DNA from: Malachius bipustulatus | Taxonomy: Eukaryota; Arthropoda; Insecta; Coleoptera; Melyridae | NCBI GenBank assembly: GCA_910589415.1 | Contig: OU342630.1 | Location: 64,910,186-64,974,185 of the forward strand | DNA: 64,000 nt | Reading direction: 5' to 3' | Part shown: positions 1 to 13,300 of the stretch, piece after piece | How the letters are laid out: every line of letters starts with the position of its first letter | Numbering within the stretch: position 1 is the stretch's first letter | The notes under the pieces: generated by a model | Databases searched by the model: none | Seen by the model: only the letters and a program-made list of their open reading frames with translations | Told to the model about the DNA's origin: nothing | Position numbers and translations under genes: made by a program

Positions 1-700
1 TATAAAAGCGACAAAATCCAAAAAGATGCGAAAAAATCAAACAGCTATAGCGGCTAATTCTGCACAAAAAAATCAAAATGTTTGATATGCAAAGGGATTT
101 TAGGGAGAGTCTTTACTAATTTTCGTCCGCTCTGAAATAAAATGTTTTTTTTTTAATGAAAATATATATAGCGGCATAATCAAAAAAGGTGCAAATAAAT
201 CAAACTGAAATGTTTTTTTACTGAAAATTTTTAAAAATGACTCCATTCAAGATTTTTTTTTCAAGTTTTTTTTTATAGCTACGAACTCTGTCTCTATGTA
301 ACTAATTAGCGACAAAAAAACTACATGTCTAAAAGTATTTTATTATAATTTTAAAAATTTTTAACATTGTTGCCCTGCTGACTTGATATAAACTTAGCAG
401 GGCAACGTGTTATTTAAAAAAAAATAATGTAATTGAAAGTATTCCATCGCAACTAATTAGCGACAAAAGGATTAAGTAATTTTAGATGGTTTATGAATGT
501 TAAATAATTTTTTTGTTATAGTTGTCCTGCTAACTTTATATCAACTTAGCAGGACACCCTGGTTAAAAAAAACTACAACAGCGACAAAATTAGTTTCATC
601 GCGAATAATTAGCGACAAATTAGCGACAAATTTCCGCTATAGTAACTTTCTCATTTGAGCAAGTTGTCCTGCTAACTTTATGTACGTAACATTTTTGTGC
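1..700. repeat. Diverged satellite, about 150-bp units with hairpins
   Basis: The motif TAATTAGCGACAAA recurs near 304, 453 and 607. A hairpin-forming GTTGYCCTGCT...AGCAGGRCA block recurs at 369-406 and 521-556, with its first half again at 663-673. Both motif series have a period of about 142-154 bp, so this looks like a short, degraded tandem array. It may continue left of the window. The first hairpin has a perfect 11-bp stem and a 16-nt loop; the second has 9 bp and the same loop length. No coding potential is seen. Confidence 0.6.
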
Positions 701-887
701 AAATATCTAATCACGGGATCATCGACATGATTTTGGTCGAGCTACACTGCTGCGAAAAACCAGTCGAAATGGTCTCTCTGTTTATTTTATTCAGTAGTAA
801 AGCGAAACCTGGTCTTGGCGCAGCGGATTATGTATTCGTCTTTTACATATGTATTATATTATATATGCATTTTGCAATGTGAAAGTG

Positions 888-895
888 TATAAATA
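888..895 (+). promoter_or_regulatory. Candidate TATA box (TATAAATA) for the SMP-C2-C1 gene
   Basis: TATAAATA lies just upstream of a locally GC- and CpG-rich stretch (about 900-1153). That stretch ends in a good donor (CAG|GTGAAT, intron from 1154). An acceptor at 1283-1284 then leads into the exon carrying the start codon. This reads as a promoter plus 5' UTR exon and a 131-nt UTR intron. It is inferred from motifs only, and the transcription start is not fixed. Confidence 0.3.
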
Positions 896-1304
896 ACTCC
901 GTCATTCCGTTAGCCAGCTCTGCGGATGATGCGGCGGGCCGTGGAGTCCGCAAGCTTATTGCATGGACTAATTATAGCGGCCGACGGCGTGTCGTCATCG
1001 TCGCAAGGCCGGAACACGGAATCACGTTTATTATAATAATCGACTAATTTAATAAAATCGAAAGTTGTGCTTGGTGATGATGCTTTTCGCGATTATGCTT
1101 CCGTCTTCCGAATCTTCAAGTGGTTCCTGCAATAACGGGCCGCGATCGAACAGGTGAATATCAGGACTTGGACTTTGTCGCTCCTCCAATTCCTACCTAT
1201 CATGATGTCAGTTAGTAATTCCCATTATACTTTGGCACTGTCACTTATTTATCATTGCATTCCTAGTTTCTGTCTCTATTTCAGAAGCCGACAGACGTGC
1301 CAGC

Positions 1305-1328
1305 ATGAGGAGGCCTAGATGGATCTAG
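1305..1328 (+). promoter_or_regulatory. Upstream ORF overlapping the main start codon
   Basis: After the acceptor at 1283-1284 the first ATG is at 1305. It opens a 7-codon ORF ending with TAG at 1326-1328, which overlaps the ATG at 1319 in another frame. Such an overlapping uORF would be expected to lower translation of the main protein unless leaky scanning occurs. Its use is inferred. Confidence 0.4.
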
Positions 1329-4300
1329 CTGAGGTGGTGGAGGACCTGATCTGCACGCTAGACCAAGGCGCCGACACCACCATGGACACGGTGGCCATGT
1401 ATCTGTTCGGGTGGCTGCTGGCCGCCCTAGTCATCTTATGGGTGGGAAAGATCGTCTACGCTCGGGTGGCGTCCAGGGTCGCAGCGCCAGCCCAGCCGGA
1501 GGTCGTCAAGGCTACGGTCGCACCGACGACCGCCGCCGCTCCCCGTGAGACCGACGTTCCGGACGTCGCGAAGCCCGTCACCGGCAGACACGCCGTTGCC
1601 CCCACGCCGCCCACCAGGAGGCGGATAGCCAGGCAAAGCCCGGCGCCGGATCCAGGAAGGAAGCCGAGGTACGTGCCCGCGCCGCAGTGCACGGGACCAG
1701 ATAACGTGGCCGTGCTCTGGGTCAACGATGTTTTCCAGTGGCTTTACGGTGATCTCGTCATCGTCAACGAGTTGGTGCAGCATTGGATACAGTCGCTTAA
1801 TGATTATGCTACCAAGGCTGCTGATGAGGTAAGATCTGAAATTTTGATTTTTTGGGGCTTGTTTTGGTTTTGTGTGAAATATATTGATACGAGAAAGTTT
1901 TATATTTTGTTAAAAAAATCATTCTCCAAATATTTTACTTGACACCATAATGGAACTAAATATAATTTTTTGAATATGTATTACTCTTGGGCAACCTTTG
2001 CCAACCACTCACTTACTTCTTCTTTCTTGCTACAAAATCGTTTGTTGAAAGCTTCAGTTTGTAAAATAGGAAGTCGGTGTATACTGCATGGGGATATTTA
2101 GATTTTGGAAATAAAGCAGGCAATGTTTAACAGGTTGAAATTCCTCGTTAATGCCAGTAAGCCCTTTGGCGCTTGAACATTGTTTTGGTAGAAGGAGCCA
2201 GAGAAATATTTTCTGTTTTGACCTTGTGGTCAAGAGAAGGAACAATTGTTTCATGCCTGGTCATAAATTGATCGCAAAAATTTTGGCTCCTCGTCCTGCT
2301 CCCGCAGATAAATTTTGGCTCTCTTGTAACAGGTATTTACAGATCGTTAAGTTTGTTTGCCTTTGTATTGGCAAGACTAGCTCTAAGAGCGGGGTTGGTG
2401 TTGAACAGGCCTATGACTGCAGGAAAGTATGATAAAAACGGCCAACCATCAATCTCAACTAACACAGTTCAGTCAGTTGATTGAATCAAGATCAATTTGC
2501 TAAATTATCATCGACATGGCCAAAGATTACTTTTCGCTCCCCATTGCAGAAAGCTTTTTGGACTCTAACAGAGCTCATTGGGACTCATCAGCCTATAGTT
2601 GGACGCAATTTCACTACGTAGACCACCTTCTAAAGATGGCAACATCGTTATAAACCCCAAGAAGACAAGCCCAGCCTCTTTGGTGATCCGTCTGTCAATA
2701 AAAGAATTGGCACCAACAATTTCTTTTCTGTTGAACCTAAAAAGTGAACAAACAACATCCAAATTTATAAATACGCTCTTCCATTCCCAATTGCTTTTCA
2801 ACTATAGTCATAGGTAAATTTGGAGAAACTGGTGCATTCTTCAGAGATGGTGGTGAAGAACTTGCTTCCATCGAAGAGTATATCTTCTTGCATATCTTCG
2901 CAGGACCATAAGCAGCAACTTGTCATGATTGCCTTCAAGCCGAAAAGAACCCATTTTTTAAGGAATTACACTTTCAAAATTGGAGAAGACAGCTGTGGCA
3001 ACTAAATTGGTAGTCGAAATTAAGTTTGGTCTAGGATTTGTTCACAGGAGCAGAAGTAAGGACCCGAAGAGTTCTCATCCTATACGTGGGCGAAAACAAC
3101 TTTTTGAGATGAAAACCATCCCAGACAGGACTTTGTTTTTTAGAGCAAGCACATGGAGGTTTTTTCTTGACAAAAACAGTAATGGAATATATAGCTTCCA
3201 GATACTAACTGCACAGTTTTAAACTCGAGTTTACCATTTTCTTTTGTTTTATTATATTAACACTTCAGTGCAAAAAAATTTTTGTTTTTTTTTTGTTTTT
3301 TGATAATAAAATAAAAACTGATGGGGCAATCTAAATGGTCCCAACGGAGGAATTGTAGAGAATTAAAATACGAAGAAAATGAGAGCTGAAACAACCCGAT
3401 CGATTCGTTATTAAAAGAATGAAAATAACATTTAAAAAAACGGAAAAATAGAGTTTTTCAAAAATTCGTTAGTCGTTATTTTTTGAGGTGTTTTTGAGGC
3501 TCTTTGCGTGATAGTCGATATTGATTGGTTTGGTACTTCCTGTGCGCAAAACTGCATTTTCCATTGAATGCTGAAAAATAAGAAAAAACTGCACGCAAAC
3601 ATGGGCGAAAACGGCCTGAGCGCGTCAGTGGTCGTGGAGTGTGGTTAGACCAGCAGATGAGGGGAAGGCGCATGAATATAGTAATACAAGCTCGCTGCAC
3701 GCAAGTAATGAATCTTCAAAATTAATTATCTCGCCAACTAGTTGCGTTATCTTTACTTACTATATTATTATTATTATTTGAACTTATTTTCCTACTATAC
3801 ACGGGGTTAAAGGTAACTGGATACGTTCCTCTTTGGTGATTTGATAAAAGAAGAGGTAAGGAGTAAATTAACCCCAACATGCACTATAAAAAACTCAATA
3901 AATTTTGAGATATTTCGATTTTCAATTTTTCTTCAAAAAATTGATTTAGTCTTGAAATGTAGGTTATTTTCAAAAAACGTACTTGAACTTTTTGTATTTT
4001 TTTTCTCTGGAACACTTATCCAACACTATGGTCTTCCGTTTGTATTAAAAAATATAAAGAAGTATTTCGATCATGTGAAAATTTAAAAGAAAAACAAAAA
4101 ATAAAAATTTCAAAGTCTATTGGGTTTTGTATAGTGCATGGTAGGGTTAATTTCGAGGTTAATTTACTCCTTATCTCTTGTTTTATCAGATCACCAAAGG
4201 AATATATCCAGTTTCCAGTAACTCCGTATTTATTATTTATGCGCCTTTCCCGCATCTGTTGTTCGACCCCCACTCCTCAACCACTATTGCGCGATCGGCC

Positions 4301-7300
4301 GTTTTCACGCATGTTTGCTGGCAATTTTTACCCATTTTTCAACATTTAAATGAAAAATGAAGATTGATGTTCTATAGCTGAAACTTTACTTTCCAAATCC
4401 GTTTGTTAAATCCGAATCGACGACCTCCAGAGAATCCATGCAGCCTCGCTGCAAAATATGGTATGAAGACCATTTGATTGCCAGTGACGGCTCGTGATAA
4501 TTTGAACAGGGGAGGCTAGAGTTCGAAGTAATGTAATGAAAAGTAAAAGGTGTACCTACAAACACAGAGTTTCTTTCCGGGGGGTCTGGGGAGAGGTCCT
4601 ACCTCGGAAAATTTTCAGAAAATTTGTTCATGAATGAAGGTATAAAGGTCACAAAAATTGATTTTTGATTAGTTAAATCATAAGTACAATAGCGATATAA
4701 CATATTGCAATTCCGTGTAAACTAGTTATCCGACAGCATAATGGGCTTTGCACACAAGAAGAACTTATCAGGATCACGATCAACCTGCAAAACACCTCAA
4801 AAAATTACAACGTTGCGAGTCTTTGAAAAACGCTATTTTTTCGGTTTTTTTTGGCGGGGGGGGGGGGTTCTCTCTTAATAATGAACCTATCTAGTTGTTT
4901 CAGCTCTCATTTTCTTCATATTTTAATTCTTTACACTTCGAACTTTGGGATCATTTGCATTGCTCCAGTTTTTCTTTTATAAGCAAAAAAAGGTATTTTT
5001 TTGGCACAAAAGTGTTAATAAAAAAAAAGAAAATGGTAATCTTGAGTAGAAAACTGTGCAGTTAGGATCTAGAGGCGATTCCTCGTGTTATGACACCGAC
5101 GGTGTTGGTATACCTATTCCGTTACTATGTTACTGTTGCTTGGTCTATTTCAGTTATTCTCGTTTTTTTTCGAATCCATCATTATACGAAAAAAGGGAAT
5201 ATTAAAAAAAATATTCCACATAAAAAATTGGATGATTTTTGTAATTGGCGCCCTTTTTTCTCCATCGACGTTCAAGGTAGGGGGTAGTTTTGTTGGAGAA
5301 AGAAACGTTACCACGTTCCTATTTGTCACACGAGATTAAAGTGGTATTACCGTAACGAGTGTAAAATGTTATATTACTCCCTTGACCTTGATACAAAAAT
5401 AACTATTGCTTATACCGCTATTATAATAGTATGTAGATTATTCTGTATTATTCACCTGGTTACTGTCAATATGATAAAAAAAATTACTGTAGTCCCAAAA
5501 TTTTCTTTAATTTACCTTAATAAGAGATTAAAGTCAATTGAATTAATCAATCATAGAAAAATTGCTTCCAGTAAAGTCTCGAAATGCAGACTGTAAATAT
5601 TGACGATCAGAAATTATTTACTAATTAATTAAAATTAACTTGACCAAAACACGTGGTTCAATTTTTAATGGGTCAGTTTGTATTATAATCTTTGATGTGT
5701 ACGGGTGGCCTTCTTAACCCAAATATCTTTGGAAAATTTCTTGAAAACACAGACAGTATAATGATATAATATGATAAGTATTATTGCAATAAATATTGGC
5801 TAATCGTTCCGATAAAATAAATGAGAAAGGTTAAAGTAGCAGCGAACAAGATCAGAGGCATTGCTGATTATAAAATTTTTAACCCAAAAACATGTTTTAT
5901 TGCTTATGTAACCATTTTTTTTGACGATTTACCGTTAGTTAATCTGTCAGTAATTTACTCATGTAGATAATTTAGTTAAGTATGATATTATAGGTATAAA
6001 TAGACCATGGTCCAATTATGGTATGACTATTAATAAGTAATAATAGATAACATCTGAACCGGTATTCTGTGGTGGGATCATTCTTTTTGTCACAATTTTT
6101 AGAATTTTTACACTGAATAACCTTGTACTATGTTTTTTTATCATCAGTTTAGATTTTTTTCTTTTTTGTATAATTACCAGTATTCAGGTTTATTTAATGA
6201 GGTAGGTACTTTAATAAATAATTTAAGTATTATTAATGTGTTTTGTATAAACCTATAGGTATGGAAAAAAGAACAAGTTTGCATTGAAATGCGTATGTTG
6301 TATGTGGGTATTTTATTATAATAGAAAAAAATATTAACGAGCTGTGGTAAGAACTAAGAACTAAAACGGTTGTAATCTTAGAGACAAATAACAAGAAAAT
6401 TACCTATAATATATGTGTCTCATAAAATTAAAACGAGTTATATAAATGATATAACTGTATGTAGATATACATACAGGGGCAGGTGTTCTTTTTAGCTACG
6501 TATACGTAGGTACCTACCTCATGGCCACGATACATAGGTGCTGAGTTTATGCTCAAAGTCTAATTTTCAAAATTAAAAAAATATACAATATTAGTAATAC
6601 GTGACGAGGGCCCACAAGACAACCGAGCCCGAGGCAATTGCCTCCTCTAATTATTTTTTTTTCGTTCAGCCATCAGCGGTAAAAAACTGTAATTTACTGG
6701 TATAAAGTGGCAAAAAAAAAGATTTTTCTTCAATACATCGGTAGAATTCGATTAATTAAATCAAAATCGCTGAAAAGTAATATCAAAAAACTAATTACAA
6801 GCCTTTAATTAAATGAAATACCTAAAATATGGAAATGACAGGTAGAATAATTGATAAGGTAGTAATAAAAGTGACCAATAATCTGAAGAGGGTAGTTACC
6901 TACACCATAAATCTTAAGTAAACACAGTCAGAATAATGTCCATTCGAGAACTATATTGGGGAGTGTTTAGTTGGGCTGCATGGTTGAGGTTTTATGGTAG
7001 GTAACAACTCTCTTCAGATTATTGGTCACTTTTATTTCTACCATATATCAATCATTCTACCCGTCATTTCCATATTTCAAGTATTTTCTTTAATTAAAGG
7101 CTTGTAATTAGTTTTTTTATTTTTTTTCAGCGATTGTTATTTTATTAATAATTGATTTTTACGAATGTATTGAAAAAAAATCGAATTTATTTTGGTCACT
7201 TTACCACAAAATAACAGTTTTTTATCATTATGCATTTCTGTCGTCGTATATTAATTACATGAATCCTCAACGTTTCAATTTTTTATCTTTAAAATTTACC

Positions 7301-10300
7301 TCTCTTTCGGGGGTGGACATAAGTGATGGACCACCCTACCCTATGGTGACGTAGCGAGATAGAGGACAAATAATAATAAAAATTCTGATACACTAATGTC
7401 CGATAGCTTTTTGTTTTCATTACCCAATGTTGTTGCCATTTGGCAGTGTTATTAGTAGGTAGTGTTGAGGGACTAATTTTACGAAGGCATAGAAGTACCA
7501 CACTAGTTCTATTTTTTAAATTCCGTGTTTAAACTAAGAATTACGACTTCAAACTTAGAAGAACTTAAAACTAAGAAATTCAACTTCAACTCGGAATTCC
7601 GACTTGAAACTCGGAAATCCAATTTTAAATTAACTGACGACGAGAAACACACTTCTTATCATTTCATGACATAAAGTAAAACACCATTTATTTCTCGATT
7701 GCTTAAAAAAAAGTTAAAAGTTGAAAGTTAAAAAAAGTCCCATAAAAAACAATGAATTTTTTCAGGTGACTGTCACAAAATAATTGGCCTTACGGATTTA
7801 ATACTGCGTTCCTAAAATTAAACTTTTTCGCCCGCTTTTACTTCACGGCCGCTTCCATCTCACTTGAGACAACTTCACTTCTACGTCACGGTAAAAGCGG
7901 CCTTAAGACCCAAAAATAGAAACAAAAAAAAATCAGAAATGTAAAAAAAATGGTTTGTCGACTTTACCTACTTGAGGGACAGTCGCCTAAGAAATGTTGT
8001 GTGCCCTTCGGCCGAAATATCTTTGTTAGCCTCACCTGAAATTGGCTCAGCCTCGGCTTCAAATTTCCGATTCAGCAAAAAAAGTTATACATATAGTTCG
8101 GGGTAGTTCTTATAACCTAAAATATTCAAATATCTCATCGAAAGTAAGTATGCATTCTGCCGAAAAATGTTTTTATTTACAAATGTTGTTTTTTCTGAAA
8201 AAATATATTTTTTCGGTGAGAGACATCGGGCACAAGAACCGCCCTGCCCCCCTCCCCCTTGCGAGGGAGGTTAAAATTCATTTTGAAATCTCAAATGACA
8301 ACCGCTAGGTATATTTTTTATTGTGGCTTCGTATTGGGCAACAAAAAATGCGGAAGACTTATCTGAAACATTTTTTGCATTAGCGCTGTAATCGAGGAAA
8401 CTTGATTTTGTCCATTCCTCCTCGCAATATCTGGAAAAGTAAGCACTCTGCGAAACAATATTTTCTACAAAAGTGTTTTCAGTGATGTTTTCTCCAGTGA
8501 AGATAAAAAAGTTTGTAGATTAATTGAGCTATTCAGCCGTGTTTTTTTTTTCAGAGAAAAATTTTAATCTAAAAAAAAAAAAATTGTACCTAAGGAAAAA
8601 TATCTTACGGGTTGACTATTTCAATCCCTTCTAAGCATACTTCAGGGTTGAAAAAAATTAAAAATATGTAGTTTCATTGACAATTAATATTTACCAATTT
8701 TCGTGTCTTTAGCTTAATATACAGGGAAAATAAAAAATAAAAACCTTTTTTTTTAATTCTTCGGAGGGGTGTAACTTTTTCAGGGAGAGTTTTTTCGAAA
8801 AATTTTATACCAAATACCCCCCTTAATTTTCATCACAGAATCACCCCTTAATTTGTTTCGGTGTTATTTAGAATGCGGAACCATTCTGGTATTTAGTAGA
8901 ACTCACATAGGCCGGCAATTCCTGTCATGTAACTGTAATTTGTCGCTAAAGTGTGATTTCCATGAATGGCTGATGAGTCATCATAAAAATTGAGGAAACA
9001 AGCAAATAAATACGTATCTAGAATTATTGTTCGCGAATAAGGTGTCTCGTTATACTATTATTATTGATAAAAAAAATTTAAAAATATATATTATGTATTT
9101 TCAAAATAATATTGTCCCATGTTACCTACTTGTGTGGTCCAGGGATATGAGATTATAAGTGGATGTTTTTCACAAGAACTAATTAAAATACGAAAAAATC
9201 AAAAAGATTCGTAAAGGTGCCGCTCGGGACACCACTGGATTTAACAAATTTAATCAAGTTAGGGATAAATTAGCCTCTTAAACACTACAAATAACACTGC
9301 CAAATGACAACAAAATTGGGTAAAGAATATTCAAGATATTTACGAAAAAGCATTTTTTTTACAAAAATCTAACACCCTGTAACTTGAAAACAAAAAGCTA
9401 TATCGGACATTAGTGGATGAGAAATTTTTATTAATTTTTGGACCTCTATGACGTGGTGCTATGCATTGTATAGTTTATTTCTATGTCACCCAAAAACAAT
9501 GAGATATTGTTCTTTTCATGTAAATCCAGAGTTAAACTCAATGGAATTGATGAAAAAAAATTGAATTAATTATTGTTGATTGCAACCGCAGCTTGAGTTT
9601 AAAACACTTTTATACTGTATCGAAGTGATTTCAACGATTTCAAAGTTACCTGTTATTTAAATAATAATAATTATTCGTTATTGTATAGCTTTTTGGTCAG
9701 AAGAAATAAATATAAACTAATAAAAGAAATTGCGTAATGAAAACACAACGATTAAGGTTTGGAGCAGGCTCGCCTGTGAAATTGTGAATCACCATGATCG
9801 ATGGCTGGTTTATACAAATTGGGAGCTTGATTAATTGTCCATACTACTTATGTCTGTCTGCATTTCTAGACTTACGTAAGTAAATTATCAAGAAAGTTTG
9901 CAATTTAATTTTCCGCCATATTCATGAAACACAAACGCCTTTGTCAAAAAACCCTTCGCAGTTATATTTCAAAATTAGTGCCCCTCCCCTATTTTTTGAG
10001 CCATTGGTGGCAGATAGTTGAAACTCGATACTTATTATTGTCGTATAAATGCATTTTATCTTTTGACGTGGACATAATCGTTATCAAAACCAAGATGGCC
10101 GTGGGGCGCCGTCTTGGATTTTTTTAAACGGATAGGTTGATTTTGGGATACCTGCTACATCATTGGAAAGGTCCAACAATTAGGAATATTATCCCAAAAT
10201 TTCAAGTCTTAGTTTCGAGTGAGATCAAAATGGGGACGTTCTACATATTCTGAATCGCTATACAGGGTGTTAAGAAAATGACGGATAAACTCATCTTCAG

Positions 10301-13300
10301 TACATTGTAGGGGACACTCAGTAAAGTAGGGAAAAATAATTTTAAAAAATCCAGAGCTACATTTTAAAAGATATAAGCAAAATATTGAACAATAAATTTG
10401 GCAACGTTTAACACGATAACAGTTGGTATATCAAACCCGTTGTTGCCAAATGCTTTTTTTTCATGATCTTAGAAAAGAAAAAAAAATCTTATTAAATTTT
10501 CCAAGCCAGTGATACATTTTAAGCAATTTTTTTCAATTGATAACGATTAAGGTATCCTTTTTATATCTGTAAAATCATTTATTTTTTGCAAATACCGAAA
10601 AACAAAGATAGTAAAATGTTAACTTTGGCATTTTTTATCTCGCCAAATTGAAGACCAGAATTTTTAAAATTATTTTTCCCGTACTCTACTAAGTGCCCCC
10701 TACAATGTACTGAAGAGTTTATCAGTCATTTTCTTAACGCCCTGTAGGTAAAATTTAAATAAAAGGATCGCGAATAATTTTTTTCTTAAAAAAAAGTTAT
10801 GTAAGAGTAAATTTTTGCTTTGTTAATGTGTCAAAGTGTGAAAAATGTTTTATTGTCAAAATGTTGGTGGTTATCTACGGAACACCTCTGTATAAAAACC
10901 CGTTTCAAAAATAATAAAATATTTAACTAACGGTTCATCAACAAAATCAATGGAATTTTTGCTGATTTGCTGATTTTTCACGCCTATAATAGTTCATACA
11001 TGATTTTTCTTGCGTTGTTGAAATAGTATTCGATTAACTGTTATCGATCCTGTTGATGATGTTTAAAAAATGTAACAAGATCTGGCAACCATGTTTTCAT
11101 TTTTTTATTTTTTTAGTAATTATTCAGACTCGAGTTCAAACTTCACAGTAATAGGTAGGTAATAAATACCAATTACGTAGGTACATTTTTCATTAAGCGG
11201 CAACCTAATTAGCAAGACAACATGATGGCTCTGTAATTATTATTAATGACTTTCATTGAATTTTTTATTAATAATTAATCTGTAGAACTTTTGCTTATTG
11301 TGGAGTATCTATCTGAACATGCTATTGAATAGAATTGTATCTGTATCTGTGGGAAAAGGCCTACTTTTCCCATTAATTTGAGTTGGGAAATCTAGTCCTC
11401 TCCTTTTTACAGTGGGAAAAATGAATTAACAATCTATTACTTAATAAGACGCTTGCTGTTGGCTCTTCTTGTTTTTGTACGATCTTTCAACAAGCACCTC
11501 TTTTGTACAAAATTCGTATTCCAGCCAACTTGTATTTTTAGTGTCGGGATCTCGTAAATCTGCCATTAGAGTGGTAGAGTAGATGTTCTTTGGCAGCAAT
11601 GTCTATTATTGAATAAACTGGTGGACACTGGGTACATTTTCTGTTGTAATCGCGAACGCATTCTGAGGTCTAAGTTTGACATAATTTTTTATCTCCAGGG
11701 GTGACAACAAACGTTATTCCAGAGAGCTTTTTTTTCATGGTGGTTAGTTACATCATCTAACATACCTTCTCAGAGTTCAAACTGAAGAGAGATCGTGTAT
11801 TTCAATTATTTCTTAGAGCCCATGAAAATAAGACTATTTTTCTGCGGAAAAAAATCATGGTGAAGATTTTTCGCCAAGATAAATCTTCACTTTTTTTCAC
11901 AGAAAAAAGTATTTTTTACTGATTCGAGTAGGTACTAACTGTCGAGTAAATTTTGTATAATATAAGCTTTATTGTGCAGAATTAGGCAACTAATTGCTTA
12001 AAACCATTAGTTTGCGAAAATATTTGGGAAAAAATGATTTTTTCATGACCTTTATTAATCTCAAATTTTTTTGCGGACATGATTTCGTATTGGACTTTTG
12101 AGACACCATTCCTGATGTCAAAATAAAGATGATTCTGGTGAAAAAGCTTCACCGGGTTTTTCGTAGATTAGCCTTTTTTGTCATATTTTCCTGGACTGTG
12201 ATGACTGGCTAGCAAGAGTCACCAAAACGTTATGCAATAGTGCATGCATTTTACAACAAAACAGTATTTAAGTTTTTGAGATATTTGAGATTTTCTCAGG
12301 TAATATCGGGCCATTTACATTACAAAATTACTGATTTCATTAAAAGTTGTTATTCGACAGAATTTTTATGCAAAATGTGTTATTCTTAATAATTTGTAGT
12401 GACATTGCCTGAGGAAACTTCAAATATCTTAAAAATTTAAATGAAAAAAATTAAAGAATTAATTTTTTCTTTAAAATTCATGAGCTATTGAATAACGTTT
12501 TTGTATTTGCAATAAAGTCAGCGGTGTGATAGAAAGATAGGGAGAGAAAAGGGATGCCGACTCTGAATATTTACCCTACTGGAAGACATCTATGAAACCT
12601 GAAATAGCCAAATCAAAGATCTTTGTTTGTCTATTGTTCATGCCACGTTTCATAAAAATCGGTTCCAATTTACACGAGTTATAACCAAAAACTGTTATAT
12701 TTTTTTAAACTTTGACACCCTGTAACTTTTACATGAAACGTCATGAGCTGAAATTTATTTTTTCAATTTATATTTATGATAGAAACTCCCCCTTTAAATT
12801 TGCCCCAAAATCACTGGAACACCCTGTATAAAAAAGTCCTAGCCTTACTTGGGTGTCCAGTACAACCCTTGCCAATAATCCAATCATTATGTAAAGTTAC
12901 CAAAGTCTAATTATTCAATTTTTTCAACAGCAAGGTGTGACAGTGGAACTTGTGAGGATGCTACCCGAGACCCTACCTCCAACCCTAGGCAGCGTTTTCG
13001 CTGAATGTGATTCCAAAGACGACGTGGTGAGTACCTGAATTCCGCACAGCCCACTTGCTCTACTACTCTTTAACATAAATCTGCTCTATTACAAATTTTA
13101 TTGTCTTCCCAGACGATAACTTGCGACTGCGAGATGACTCCCGCCTTCCAACTGCGAGTGACTCGCCAGAAGGGCGAAATCGTCGACGTCAGCCACTACC
13201 GGGTGAACGTGAACAGGTTCCGGGCTCGATTAAACGTACAATGCGTCACCGATCGACTCCAGGCGTCCGTCAAGTGTGACGGCTGGCCGGAGATCAAGGT

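Larger units (their letters stand above)
1829..12930 (+). other. Intron 1 of the SMP-C2-C1 gene, repeat-rich
   Basis: An 11.1-kb intron between donor GAG|GTAAGA and acceptor TTTTCAACAG. It holds two large foldback elements (3195-5075 and 6680-7225), a mariner-type MITE (10261-10746) and two dispersed repeats (7338-7418 and 8878-9066). The stretches 5100-6650 and 10750-12900 are AT-rich, with homopolymer runs and no recognisable gene. A CACCCTGTA-type transposon terminus near 12830 hints at one more degraded element. Confidence 0.75.

Noticed and set aside
1..700. Regular hairpin repeats considered as a CRISPR array
   Set aside because: The units are diverged 150-bp satellite copies in an insect-like genome, without uniform short repeats, unique spacers or cas genes.
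697..882. 61-codon plus-strand frame near the left edge
   Set aside because: No family similarity, lies upstream of the candidate TATA box, and is short enough to be chance.
8970..9000. CTGATGA ... GAAAC arrangement resembling a hammerhead core
   Set aside because: The sequence between the two motifs cannot form stem II, and the related copy at 61563 lacks CTGATGA.
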